Both the position numbers and the translations under genes were made by a program. From contig NW_009799179.1 in NCBI RefSeq assembly GCF_000213175.1, positions 9,639,470-9,703,469 on the forward strand: a stretch of DNA of 64,000 bases, in the 5' to 3' direction. This document shows, piece by piece, positions 42,055 to 52,322 of the stretch. Numbering within the stretch: position 1 is the first letter of the stretch; each line of letters begins with the position of its first letter. This DNA comes from Neurospora tetrasperma FGSC 2508. Lineage: Eukaryota; Ascomycota; Sordariomycetes; Sordariales; Sordariaceae. A model generated the notes under the pieces. That model saw only the letters and a program-made list of their open reading frames with translations, made no database searches and was not told the DNA's origin.

Positions 42055-42695
42055 AGTGGCAGCGGTAGTGCTTTGTTTACTTTGAAAAGGGGTTAGTTAT
42101 AACACACTGGGTACACTTGGTTCCAAGTTGCGTGGGACTGTTTGGGACGGGAAGTGAGAGAGATCGTTAATTAGAACTAGGTTACATAAGCATTATAGAC
42201 TACCTACCTACCTACCTACTCGACTAGGCAGCATTGGGGGAAGCCGTTGATTTCTCAATTGATCGCATTGAGGTTCTTCTCTCCATCAAGGGTAACTCAT
42301 ATAAACCAGCTTCTATGCTAGTGTAGGTAATATTTCCGTTCTATTCCGTTCCGTTCCGAAGCTCTCTCGTCTCTCGTCCTGTTCACAAAAGGTAATTAGA
42401 TACTAGGTAGTTTCTATCCTTCTTCATTGCTAACTCCAAACTTATTTCCTATAAAGTGTAAACCGTTCTATAACCAAAAAGAAGATCCGATGCAAGAAAG
42501 TAACGTAAAGTATGCAAATGTAAAATGGATTGGAGTAGGAATTAAAGGATTAAAACAAATTGACGATAATGATGCCAAATCCCTTCTCTTTCCCTTTCGT
42601 GAATAATCCAGTTGGAGTGCCAGTTGCCAATGATGTGTGCCAGTGCGGTGTGGTATATGTAAAACCGAAAAAAAATGCCATATGCATGAAAATGT

Positions 42696-42698
42696 GTG

Positions 42699-42734
<36 letters not shown>

Positions 42735-42737
42735 TGT
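42696..42737. repeat. Compound (CT)n-(GT)n microsatellite
   Basis: About eight CT units are followed directly by about ten GT units. It lies just downstream of the 3' end of the 620-aa minus-strand gene. Confidence 0.8.
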
Positions 42738-42872
42738 CCTCAAGTTTCAGCCTCCGTCTCCGTGTCTCATGTCCAGACTTCTCTCATATATAAATAGAGT
42801 GTTTCTTCCCTCATCCCTTCACTTTCTTCTTTAATCCTACGGACTCCCCTTTCCCTCCACTCCCACTTGACA

Positions 42873-44735
42873 CTATGGTTTAACATTCCCCCTCAACTCC
42901 CCCTCCACTTCAGCCCTCACCCCTCTACACCACCTCACCACCGCCTCCTCAAAGTCCACCCACATCCTACCCCCTTCCTCCGGATTCTCCAGCTTGCCAT
43001 CCTTGGCATACTGCAACCCCAGCGCGTCGCACTTGATCATCACCTCCCACCTGAGCTCCGCCGCCTTCATCCAGTACCGCAAATTATCCGCTGCCCGATA
43101 TGGTTTCTGCGTGTCTGCATGGAAACTAGGGATAGCACCAAACCTCCTCCTACTTTTGCGTACCGCGCAATTATGCAGATGCACCAACCTAATCCCATTA
43201 CTCAGCTCTCTCAGAAACGGCGTCGGTTCCGGATTACTTGACGAGCGATCAATGGGTGTCCACTTGGGCAACGGGGTGAGACTAGACAGCGGCGGGGGCA
43301 AGGGTAGGCCGGCCAACATGGAGTGAATAAAGGCTTCCTCGCGCTCAATCTGGTTCCCGTTCTCGTCGGTCGGCCAGTTTTCCGGTTTTAGCCAGGTCCA
43401 GGACTCGCGCTCCTTTTGCTCGGCGGCCTCCATCTCGTCTTCCTTGGAGAGCATGTCGCGCAGGGATTTGATCCATTGGTTCATGGTCTGGAACTCGTCG
43501 TCGCGCATGCCGCCAATGAAGCCGCGCGTGGCCATTTTCTTGAGAATGTCCATTACTGACAAGAGGTCGGCACGAAGGTCCTTTTCGGACTTGATGGCGT
43601 CTAATCGGTCCGGGCGCTCGTGGGAGGTGTAGTAGATTTTGGCGGCGCGAATGGCCAGGGTCATGACGTCGAGAATGTGCATGCCTTGGATTTCGTACCA
43701 GCCGGTGGGGTTGAGGGGGACGGTGGGGGTGACGGGGCTGGAGGATTCTTGTTCGGAAGAGTTGGGTTTGGAGGATGTGTCTGAGAGAAGGATGGCGGGT
43801 GGGACGACGACCCGGTCTGACGGCGGAGCAGACTCGCCCGCGGGCGCGGTGGCTTCGTTGGCTTCTTTTAGGGATCGCTCGGCGGCGTTGAGGGCACTTG
43901 TTAGCTCGGCCCGAAGCTCCTCCATCGATGGGGGTTTGGGGATCGGCTTTTCGCGTTGGTTGTACGTCGAGACCGTCGGCGGGAGCATATGTTGCTGATC
44001 TGTTTCCTCATCATAGTCCGAACCAAATTCCTCCTCGGGCGGCTGGAATTCCATGTTGTGCTCATCTCCTGTGGGCGACTTGATGTCGGGCTCGAGCCCT
44101 GGGGTATTGGGACTGCTGCCCATGGAGGCATAGCTCGAATCGTTTTCAAAGTTCAAGACCCTAGGTATCGTGTAATCGCCGCCTTCGAGCATGGACAGAT
44201 CGAGTGTTTGGGCCTTTTGCTGGCGTTTACGAGCGAATTGGGCGCCCTTGCCGTCCAAAAGTCCGGTCCGGGCAAAGTAGTACTGCAGGTGGGCGATGCT
44301 TCCAAGACTCAGGACGGATTCGCGCTGGCGGGCGCTCTGGGCAAAGTCGGTTCCTTGAGGGCGCATATAGCCCCGTCGCTTACTGCTGCTTCCTGACGAG
44401 ATGGTGGAGTTAGCTGTCAACGAGTCCAAGCTTCCAGTAGAGTTCCGTATCCACGAGTTATCCCGGGACCGGAGAAAGAAGTGGCCAAGCGTACTGATTT
44501 CGGAGCGGCGCGAGCTGACGGGAAAGGTGCCGGACGAGGAGCGCGAAAAGGCCGAGCCGGCGTCGCTTATGAGGGAGTCACGCGAGCGTTCGGTGGATTC
44601 TGATCCGTGGGAGATGGCCGAGGTGGCAGAGGCACAGCGCATGAACTTGTGAACGGGAGCGCCAACGGCCGGCGAGGGCAGAGCCTCGGGCGACTCGCAC
44701 CGGGCGACGGAATCGTTCTCTGGTGAAGCGCTCAT
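42873..44735 (-). CDS. Conserved fungal protein of unknown function, 620 aa
   Basis: A single open exon with strong coding character. I do not recognise the N-terminal two thirds. Residues 1-130 are Ser-rich and probably disordered. Around 150-215 is a more ordered stretch with GSIAHLQYYFARTGLLDGKG. Around 270-300 is a short amphipathic helix (PSMEELRAELTSALNAAERS). A helical region from about 345 (GWYEIQGMHILDVMTLAIRA) continues to the C-terminus, where FLRELSNGIRLVHLHNCAVR and PYRAADNLRYWMKAAELRWE give a pattern that recalls a calponin-homology fold. That resemblance is a guess from pattern, not an assignment. No signal peptide or membrane span is seen. A TATA-like element lies about 70 bp upstream of the ATG. 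Confidence 0.8.
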   Translation of the reverse strand: MSASPENDSVARCESPEALPSPAVGAPVHKFMRCASATSAISHGSESTERSRDSLISDAGSAFSRSSSGTFPVSSRRSEISTLGHFFLRSRDNSWIRNSTGSLDSLTANSTISSGSSSKRRGYMRPQGTDFAQSARQRESVLSLGSIAHLQYYFARTGLLDGKGAQFARKRQQKAQTLDLSMLEGGDYTIPRVLNFENDSSYASMGSSPNTPGLEPDIKSPTGDEHNMEFQPPEEEFGSDYDEETDQQHMLPPTVSTYNQREKPIPKPPSMEELRAELTSALNAAERSLKEANEATAPAGESAPPSDRVVVPPAILLSDTSSKPNSSEQESSSPVTPTVPLNPTGWYEIQGMHILDVMTLAIRAAKIYYTSHERPDRLDAIKSEKDLRADLLSVMDILKKMATRGFIGGMRDDEFQTMNQWIKSLRDMLSKEDEMEAAEQKERESWTWLKPENWPTDENGNQIEREEAFIHSMLAGLPLPPPLSSLTPLPKWTPIDRSSSNPEPTPFLRELSNGIRLVHLHNCAVRKSRRRFGAIPSFHADTQKPYRAADNLRYWMKAAELRWEVMIKCDALGLQYAKDGKLENPEEGGRMWVDFEEAVVRWCRGVRAEVEGELRGNVKP

Positions 44736-44801
44736 CCTGGATGGTCCGGTATGGCTTGAGGTATGTCTCGAATGTGTCTCGTTACGATGGGATACAGCCG
44801 T

Positions 44802-44812
44802 GTGTATATAAC
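44802..44812 (-). promoter_or_regulatory. Possible TATA box of the 620-aa gene
   Basis: On the minus strand the sequence reads GGTTATATACA, about 67-77 bp upstream of the ATG at 44735. Position and sequence fit a TATA box, but fungal promoters often lack one. Confidence 0.35.
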
Positions 44813-47800
44813 CGTTGGCAGGTCTCGGGTATCTATCTGCCTGCCTCGTCGTGGGCGGAGGAGGTCTGTAGTTTTGAATTTGGGCGCTGACGTATAGCGA
44901 TCGTTATTCTTGTTCTCTTGACATGCCCCAAGGCGGAGAAGAGGCAGTGACAGTCGGTGATCAGAGGTTCGATCGAGGCTGTGGTGTATGTGGACAATTA
45001 CAGTTAAAGCTAGAGTCGATGGCCAACACTCTCACGGCACTCTGGAAAAGAGATTGTCAAATCACAGAGTTTGAAGCCTTGTCTGCCCAAAAAAAAGAGA
45101 TCCACAGCGGAAGGAAGCGATGGGGTAATTCTGTGGAAGAAGGAACAGAGAAAGAATGGAAGATGTCAGGCTTCGATGACTGAGTCAGGGGTTTGCCTCT
45201 GCTGTTGTTGTGTGTGTACGTGTGTACATGGATGGGCCTGCGGGCACAGGAAATGAGGAAGGGATGGTTTTGGTGATTTTGTCGTGTGTTGGACTGCCGC
45301 GGCGGAAAGTGGACAACAACGACGATGGGGACGGAGGACGGAAAGATGAGTGACTGGAGATGTTGGAGAGTCCATGTCGGAAGCCCATCCAGATTGGGTG
45401 ACGGTGTGGTGTGCTATCGTTAGGCTGCTAGCACCAACCCAAACACCCCGCTCACTGGCGTCTCCAGCTGCTGCAGGTGCTGCCCTTGCAGCTTGGAAAT
45501 GCACCCAGCAACGCCTTTGGCTGTTGGGCGGCGCTACTGCAATCACGGCAGTGTCAGTTGGAAATGGCCGGACCATTGCATGCGCCCACTAACAGCGACA
45601 GGCCTTAGTTGCCGTCTGATAGCAGCGGGGAAGTGGAAGGACAGTGGCACTGACAGGGGGCTACACTAACAATTTAGTCGTCACACATTTTCGGAGGATC
45701 TTCCTTTCATCGCTCGCATCGCCATCCTCCATCTCCGCCCCTCGGGGAAATCTGAGACCATACACAATTTGAAGCGAGCAAACAGACCAGTACGATAGCA
45801 TTCGTGACCGAGACGAATCTCCGATGTCCTTTCAGTTTGTTGACATTGGACGGATGGCATTCAGGGGTTGGCTGGCAACTCTTCGGTGGCCTCCCTTGTA
45901 ATAACACTAACAACCCGTCTAGGTCTACTAGAGAATCCCCTCCCCTCTACAAGTAGTGTAGCTTGACCTTGACGCTCGACTATCAACAAGCGGCCCGTTA
46001 GACCAGTGACTGCGTGCTTACCTACCTATCCTGATCTCTGACCTATCCAATCCAATGTCTATGTACACTACGTTCCCGTCTACATATCCCGAACAAGCCC
46101 CGTGGTCCCGTTACAGTTACATAGGCAGGGTATGCAAGCACGGAAGAAGAGCGGGTGCTGCCGAGTCACTGCAATTTCCTTGCCTGACGTATCTTGAGCA
46201 TCTGGCATCTTCCCTGGATGCCGTTGTTTCAAGTTTCAGATGTTGACAGCTTGCAAAGTCTGTCTGTCTTTGACACTACAGGTACATAATCAAGTCAACG
46301 TCGTGAAGATGTGTCGTGCTTGGCCATGAGTGTCAAGAGTGTACCTATAGATAGATGGAGTCTCCATTGGTGGTGTGGTGGTGACACTAAAGAAGAAGTC
46401 CAGGTGGCCAAACAATCAAAAGACCGAGAAACACACAGAGCTCTGTTGTGAAACAGAAGCTCCAGAACCCTTGTCCTTTTTTTTTCTTTCCACGAGAAAC
46501 AATTCTGTCATCCATTCAGAATATCAGACGGAAGACTGCCAACCCCACAGGTACGGACAGGGCTATGTACTATACTCGCCGCCGTTGAGAGCATGCAATG
46601 TCAGGTAGGTACGTAGCCGTGAGGTGCGAGGTGAGAGCCGTGAATAGGCACGTGTCCGACTCACTACCGGTACTAGTACACAGTAGGTGTGCCTACTTGC
46701 ATTCGAACGGGAGTATGCAGCTGTTGGCGATGACGTTTTGCGATGTCGGATTTTTCTTATAGCTTCTTTGATCTGAGTCTCGATGGGATGAGTGAGACCT
46801 GAGACTGCAGTTTGACTTCACAACCTACCGTACCCGTTGGAACGCACATATTTAGATATGTCTCTCCCGTTGGCACTCGTTACCTCTGCGCATTCTTCAT
46901 GTGCCGTCTCAGTGCGCCCTGCTTTTCCGTTTCACTGAAACTTACTGCCGAGAAACCCGCGATAATCCAGAGTATCTTTGACTATTGCCATGTCTCAACA
47001 GTCAGTCTATAAAAAGGTGGCATTCCTCTGAACTGACTGTTTACCACATCCGGTTTAGTGGCAACTCCGATGAGCATGATTTAGCGAGATCTCAAGGCTG
47101 TTGCTGTGTGCAGGGGTACCCTTATTTTGTAAGTGGACAAGACTCCTGAAGTGCCTCTGAAGTCTGAACCGCCCGAGTGGGAATGGCAAGGTAATCATTG
47201 TAATTGCGCACCCGAGTGGGAGGGGCAGGCCGATGTCAATATCGCTTCCTATGGGTTGCGCCCTCTGTCATTTGCTGGAGACCATTGGGAAGGAAGAAAA
47301 TAGAAGATCCCCCAGATGGTGATGGGCTGTGTGTGATGTGATTGATGACGGATGGTGGACTGGTCGAGATGTCGGGATGCAGAACAGCATTCTGAAGATA
47401 CTTATCACGTATTATACCCGGTGGATAGGTAGAAGGAGAATGCGGGGAGCGGCAATTATTTATCTTGCTAACGACGGGATGCGAACTCATCTCACTTATC
47501 GGAGGAGAAGATACCGCTAGTAAGGAATGTAGAGGGATTTGTCTCCAGTCACCACTCGGAGCTTCCTTCTCTTGACTTTATGTTTCAAAGCAAAGCCGGG
47601 TGTTTGACTCTTGCACGTCCTAGCAAAGACCAAGGTGATTGGCTGTTGCCACAGTGGATGGTGTGCTGAAACCCATCCATCACAGGAACTGAACTTGCTT
47701 GTGTACGTACGGTATTGTCAAGAATGGCGTAACTGAAATTCATTCCCCCAAATTACCTCGATGACTACCTACGGGTTTCCAGAAATAAGCAAATAAGCCC

Positions 47801-48416
47801 CTTTGACTTTTTTTTTTCCTGCTTTCTCCCTATCTCCCACCTACCCATTCATATACCTGACAGATCTTGTGACTAAAGGCTAGATCCTTCTTTTTTTCTT
47901 GGTGGTTGGTTGTATTGAGTGTTATTCCTCATCCTAACCTACCTAACGAACGAAAAATACTCGACTTCTCCAATTCTTCCCTCACTTTTACATACACCCT
48001 GCCAAGCCCACCCGGCGTCACACTCTACGACACTACCAATTTCACTGTTCTGTCACCTCAGACCAAACTGAACATTCTCATCGTCGGCATTCCACTCAAT
48101 CAGGTATTCAAGGCCTGTCGCATCCCTTCTGCTTGCTCCGAAACAACACCTCGACTAGGTACAACTCCGCCGGTATTAGCGGGATCCCTTCATTCCCGAC
48201 CCCGACCCAGTCACGTAACCTCGGCCAGCCTCCAATCGCGACAACCGCCAGCCGTCCTCTGATCGCCGGGATTGTACCATCACTCTACCGCATTCGCCGA
48301 TACAGCAGCAAGGTGACGAGTCTAGTACATACAGAAAGCACAGGCAGCTGCTGCATGCACGCCCACGCCCGCTGCTCCCTCGTGTGAAGGAGTGAAAAAG
48401 AAAGAGGTTGCCTGCT

Positions 48417-48444
48417 TCTGCTGCTGCTGCTGCTGCTGCTTCTG
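48417..48444. repeat. CTG/CTT microsatellite in the KAR9 leader region
   Basis: Seven CTG units flanked by CTT CTG variants, about 200 bp upstream of the KAR9 start. The frame entering KAR9 is open here and would code an Ala-rich stretch, but no ATG starts it. Confidence 0.75.
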
Positions 48445-48635
48445 CAAGGTGTTGCGACATCGCCTATCTGCGCCTGTCCTGTCAGTGGCCCAACAACCCA
48501 AGTCCGATTGGCCTCTCGTCGGGATCTAGAACCAGTCACCGTCTCGAATCCCCGGTCACGAGCTGGACCAATAATCCCCTCCAAGACACACCCCAAGCAG
48601 CAAGAGAGAAAAAAAAAACAAATACTCCTCAACAA

Positions 48636-51600
48636 ATGACCACCAGTGTGTTGTCGCCTACGTCTCCCGCTGCTGGCCCTCCTCCGCCAGCCAGTGACTG
48701 TGGCTTTACCATTCGACTGGTGAACGACGACGGCGACTCGGATCTGGACATCGATGCCCAAGACAGCCTCGTTACGATTGATGACTGCAAGGAAGATCAA
48801 GACTCCCCATCGTTACAATCACAGCAGCTAGACCGGGATACCTCTAGCTCTCATCAGGACCAGCAACAGCGTCAGGATAGCGCCGTCGAACTGTCCTTTT
48901 CGGAGGTCCCTACCGAGCTGCTCCAGTTCACCTTTGCCAACTCCGATACTACTACCACCAGCGACAGCAGGCCTACTACTAGCTCCAGCGCTTCCACTAA
49001 CAATAATACGAATCACGTTCACATTTCCGTAAATCACCTCGACTCCGAATCGCCCACCTCCTCCTCCTCTTCCTCTTCCTCAACACCGCGACAATCCAGC
49101 TTCTCGACAGACGTCCTCCTCACCCCCGATCCGACCCCTCCCGGTCTTCGCGCCACCCGCAAACCCTCCCCGGGTCTCGCTGCGAGATTGAAGGCTCTCG
49201 GTTTCGGCGGCCAGCGCAAACCCGCATCCCCGCCCCAACACCGGGAACTCGAGATCGGCAAACTCCCCGAGGAGACGCTCAAGAAGCTCGACGAGCACCA
49301 CTTGTCGCTCTCCCAAGCCCTCGTTATCGAGCGACGCGGTCGTCCTTGGAAAGGTCCCCTCGTCCACCTGCCATCATCATCGAGCTTGAAGGCATCCACG
49401 CTGTTCCATCATCACCGCCACAAATCAGAGGAAGCCCAAGAGGAAGCCCAAGAGGAAGCCCAAGAGGAAGCCCAGGAGGCCGCCCATGAAGAACACGCAG
49501 ACATCGGTGGTGACGTACTAGCTCAACAACAAGAACATCACGATAACGACAGCGTTTCCACTTCACCAGACGACAACACTGAAATGGACACCAACAAGTA
49601 CCGACTCCCCGATCATGTCAACGGCAACGGCGTCAAGGCACAACCAGACACGCGACACGAGCATATAGCCCGCGATTCACGCCGAAGTTCATCCCAGTCT
49701 TCCGATGACGTGCCGCCCCCGCCTCCACCAAAGGATACATACCCCTCCCAGTCACATCAACGCGATAACTCTAACGGCTCCTCCAACAACAATAGCGCCG
49801 ACGATTTCAACCCGGACGACATCTCCTTCAATCCTCTCAGCCTCTCTCGTCCTCAGTCCGTCTACACATTATCTCGCGCCTCCTTCGCAAACCAGCTCGC
49901 CCAACTAACCTCCATCACCCTTCCCGATGCTGAGCTCCTCTCCAACAAGATTGCCGCCATTCCCACGGCCCAAGTAGCCGCCCGGGCCCTTATCGGCGCA
50001 GCCGAGCAGATTCGCGGATGGATCTACAAGGCCTCGGAAGTCATCGGCGGTCTCGAAGCCGACGATGACGTGGAGTGGGCGGCCGCTGGTGGGCGCGAAG
50101 GAGTAGACGAAGTCGAAAAGGCGATTGTGCGGTTCGAGGAGCTGATCAACATCTATGTTGGAGCTATCGAAGAGCTGCAGGAGCGCGAAGACATCAACGA
50201 GGTTTCGACGGAGGATTTGCGCCGAGCCGTAGCGCAGATGGAGAGCATTATGGGCGAGTGGGCGCGAATCAGGAACACGTTGAGGGCCGTCAAGTCGCAG
50301 GTGGAGTTGGCCATGGAGTGGGAGGAGCTGTGGAACGTGGTGTTGGGCGATATCCAGATGGAGGTGGATGACTTGAGCAAGCTGGTGTTTGAGATGGAGG
50401 AGAGGAGGCATAAGACGGCCATGTTGGCGGGCGATGGAGTGGATATCGGGGATTTGGAGACAATTGTTGAGGAGGCACCGACGTCCTTAGTGAGCAGGCT
50501 GCAGGCGGCTAATACCCATGGTAACGGGAAGTTTGGTCATCCTGGTTTTCCAAATAGCCCGACGTCACCGCTGCCGACTCCGTCGACGGGGATCTCGATG
50601 GATGACTCAAGCTTGTTGGCGCTGTTTGCGAGAATGCAGCCGCTGAGGGCTTCGTTGGATTTTCTGCCCATGAGACTGGCGGGCTTCCAGTCAAGGGCGG
50701 AGAATATCTTTCCTACTGCTTCCGATGAGTTGGAGATGCGGAGGCACAGTCTCGAGGCTACCTACAGGAAGCTGGAGAAGGATGCCGAGTCTCTGAGGAA
50801 GGAACTAGGCGAGGATCGGTGGGTGTTGGTATTCAGGGGCGCCGGCAGACAGGCGCAAAAGATGTACGAGTCGGTCCTGCGCAGTTTAGAGAAAGTGAAG
50901 GAGGCGTTCGACACGGGAATGCACTTGACGAACCAGCCCATGATGAGCAAGAGGCTGGAAAGTTATGAGGCTAAGAAGACTCATTACGGGCCTGCCATCG
51001 AGAGGGTTCTGTCGATTATCGAGAAGGGCGTCAAGGATCGACTGACGGTCAACGGAGAGATCTTGCGTTTGCATAACGAGATGCAGGCCAAGTGGAAGGA
51101 TCTGAAGGCGGAGATGGTTGACGTGGATATGGTTGTGGAGGAACTCTATTCGAAAGGACAGCAACTACGGGATTCCGTCTCCAGCATCTTGTCCGACAGG
51201 TCTCCATTGGGTAGCGGCCACGAGACTCCCCAGAGCTCACCACCGTCGTCTGTCATTATGACGGGCCGAAACGGTCCCCCCACTGCTCGGTCCAAGTCAC
51301 GGCAGGCGGGTACTCCCGGTAGCCAGCTTCCGAAACCTGCTGCGTCTCGCCGGCAGTCGACCATTCCAGCTTCGGCCTCAACCGTCACCCGCAAAGCGGT
51401 ACCATCCAATCCCCGGATGTCCACCATCTTTGCCAGTACCCCGGTAAAGACGGACTACCGCGAAAGACCAGGCACAACTACGCCTTCCAGCTCCCGCTCC
51501 GCCGCTCAACCCCCTCGTCCATCCTCCAAACTCGACAACCGTCCTCGTTGGAACGCCACCTTTAGCCCATCCGACGTCGACACAGGCCATAACTTCAAAC

Positions 51601-52322
51601 CTCTGAGCCTGACCACCCCTTCGCCCTATGCCAGGTCTACTTCCTCCTTGGGCCAGTCCTCTACTTCCAAATTACCGCAAACCCGCTCTCCTTTGACCCA
51701 CGGCTCGGATGTACAGAGTCCTACCATCAAAAGATCGAATGCCACGGCATCCAAACTGTCCTTCCGCGAGCGCATATCCTCTCCCGGTCCTTACTCTCAG
51801 CAAACCCTCTCCAAGAGCGTCGGTCCCAGCGCCACCCCGCGCCAGTCCAAGACTTCCCACTCCTACTACCCTCCTTCATCCTCCAACACTTCTCTTCATT
51901 CCTCCACCGGCGGCCGCGAACGCGTCGAACCCCCCACCGGCTCCGGCACCTCCAACATGCGCAGCAACCCCAAGCGCCAATCCCTCCAACCGCCTCGCAT
52001 GTCCGAACCCAGTCTCGCAGTACGACCAGCTAGTTCCATGTCTACTTCGCGCAGCAACAGGCAGAGCATGCTTCCGCAGCCGACTTCCCGCTTAGGGAGG
52101 GCTACCACCCCTGGATTGACGGGACGGGAGAGTCCGCAGGCGGTGGCGGGGGCGAGACATGCTATGGGTTTGGGCACGGGGAATTCGGGCGTGGGAGCGG
52201 GGAGAAGGAGTGGAAGTTCGCTGGGGATGAGTGGAGGATATGCGAGTAGGAGTGGGAGTTCGCTAGGGATGAATGCGGCGGGGAAGGATGGAAGGCCTAG
52301 GTGGAGGAATCCCGGAGTCTAA
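48636..52322 (+). CDS. kar9: Kar9-like spindle-positioning protein
   Basis: Kar9 links EB1/Bim1 at microtubule plus ends to myosin V for spindle orientation and nuclear movement. The gene is a single exon of 1,228 aa. Residues 1-230 are disordered, with Ser/Thr/Gln runs. Residues 265-280 are four copies of EEAQ from a 12-bp repeat (49428-49475). The conserved Kar9 domain is about 420-850: ITLPDAELLSNKIAAIPTAQ, then long helices including WAAAGGREGVDEVEKAIVRF, ELINIYVGAIEELQEREDIN and VELAMEWEELWNVVLGDIQM. From about 850 to the end it is Ser/Pro/Arg-rich and basic. There QSTIPAS supplies an SxIP motif (S908-P911), the EB1-binding signature, in a positively charged context. The start at 48636 is the first ATG of the conserved frame, preceded by an A-rich stretch. 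Confidence 0.92.
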   Translation: MTTSVLSPTSPAAGPPPPASDCGFTIRLVNDDGDSDLDIDAQDSLVTIDDCKEDQDSPSLQSQQLDRDTSSSHQDQQQRQDSAVELSFSEVPTELLQFTFANSDTTTTSDSRPTTSSSASTNNNTNHVHISVNHLDSESPTSSSSSSSSTPRQSSFSTDVLLTPDPTPPGLRATRKPSPGLAARLKALGFGGQRKPASPPQHRELEIGKLPEETLKKLDEHHLSLSQALVIERRGRPWKGPLVHLPSSSSLKASTLFHHHRHKSEEAQEEAQEEAQEEAQEAAHEEHADIGGDVLAQQQEHHDNDSVSTSPDDNTEMDTNKYRLPDHVNGNGVKAQPDTRHEHIARDSRRSSSQSSDDVPPPPPPKDTYPSQSHQRDNSNGSSNNNSADDFNPDDISFNPLSLSRPQSVYTLSRASFANQLAQLTSITLPDAELLSNKIAAIPTAQVAARALIGAAEQIRGWIYKASEVIGGLEADDDVEWAAAGGREGVDEVEKAIVRFEELINIYVGAIEELQEREDINEVSTEDLRRAVAQMESIMGEWARIRNTLRAVKSQVELAMEWEELWNVVLGDIQMEVDDLSKLVFEMEERRHKTAMLAGDGVDIGDLETIVEEAPTSLVSRLQAANTHGNGKFGHPGFPNSPTSPLPTPSTGISMDDSSLLALFARMQPLRASLDFLPMRLAGFQSRAENIFPTASDELEMRRHSLEATYRKLEKDAESLRKELGEDRWVLVFRGAGRQAQKMYESVLRSLEKVKEAFDTGMHLTNQPMMSKRLESYEAKKTHYGPAIERVLSIIEKGVKDRLTVNGEILRLHNEMQAKWKDLKAEMVDVDMVVEELYSKGQQLRDSVSSILSDRSPLGSGHETPQSSPPSSVIMTGRNGPPTARSKSRQAGTPGSQLPKPAASRRQSTIPASASTVTRKAVPSNPRMSTIFASTPVKTDYRERPGTTTPSSSRSAAQPPRPSSKLDNRPRWNATFSPSDVDTGHNFKPLSLTTPSPYARSTSSLGQSSTSKLPQTRSPLTHGSDVQSPTIKRSNATASKLSFRERISSPGPYSQQTLSKSVGPSATPRQSKTSHSYYPPSSSNTSLHSSTGGRERVEPPTGSGTSNMRSNPKRQSLQPPRMSEPSLAVRPASSMSTSRSNRQSMLPQPTSRLGRATTPGLTGRESPQAVAGARHAMGLGTGNSGVGAGRRSGSSLGMSGGYASRSGSSLGMNAAGKDGRPRWRNPGV

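Larger units (their letters stand above)
41003..42872. other. Repeat-rich convergent spacer
   Basis: This lies between the 3' ends of qde-3 and the 620-aa gene. It contains a degenerate ~18-bp tandem repeat (41247-41399), a palindromic TAGGTACCTA cluster (about 41555-41582), an AGGTA run (about 41779-41795), a 168-bp GATGGT array, a CTAC tetranucleotide run (42201-42218) and a CT/GT compound microsatellite (about 42696-42737). No gene is seen. Confidence 0.6.
44736..48635. other. 3.9-kb divergent spacer between the 620-aa gene and KAR9
   Basis: It must hold both promoters and probably a long KAR9 leader. A TATAAAAA element lies at about 47008. A CTG microsatellite lies at about 48417-48440. 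The short open frames have no domain, and several would be upstream ORFs if the KAR9 leader is long. Confidence 0.45.

Noticed and set aside
41885-42085. 66-codon Met-Val repeat frame
   Set aside because: It is just the GATGGT hexamer array read as codons.
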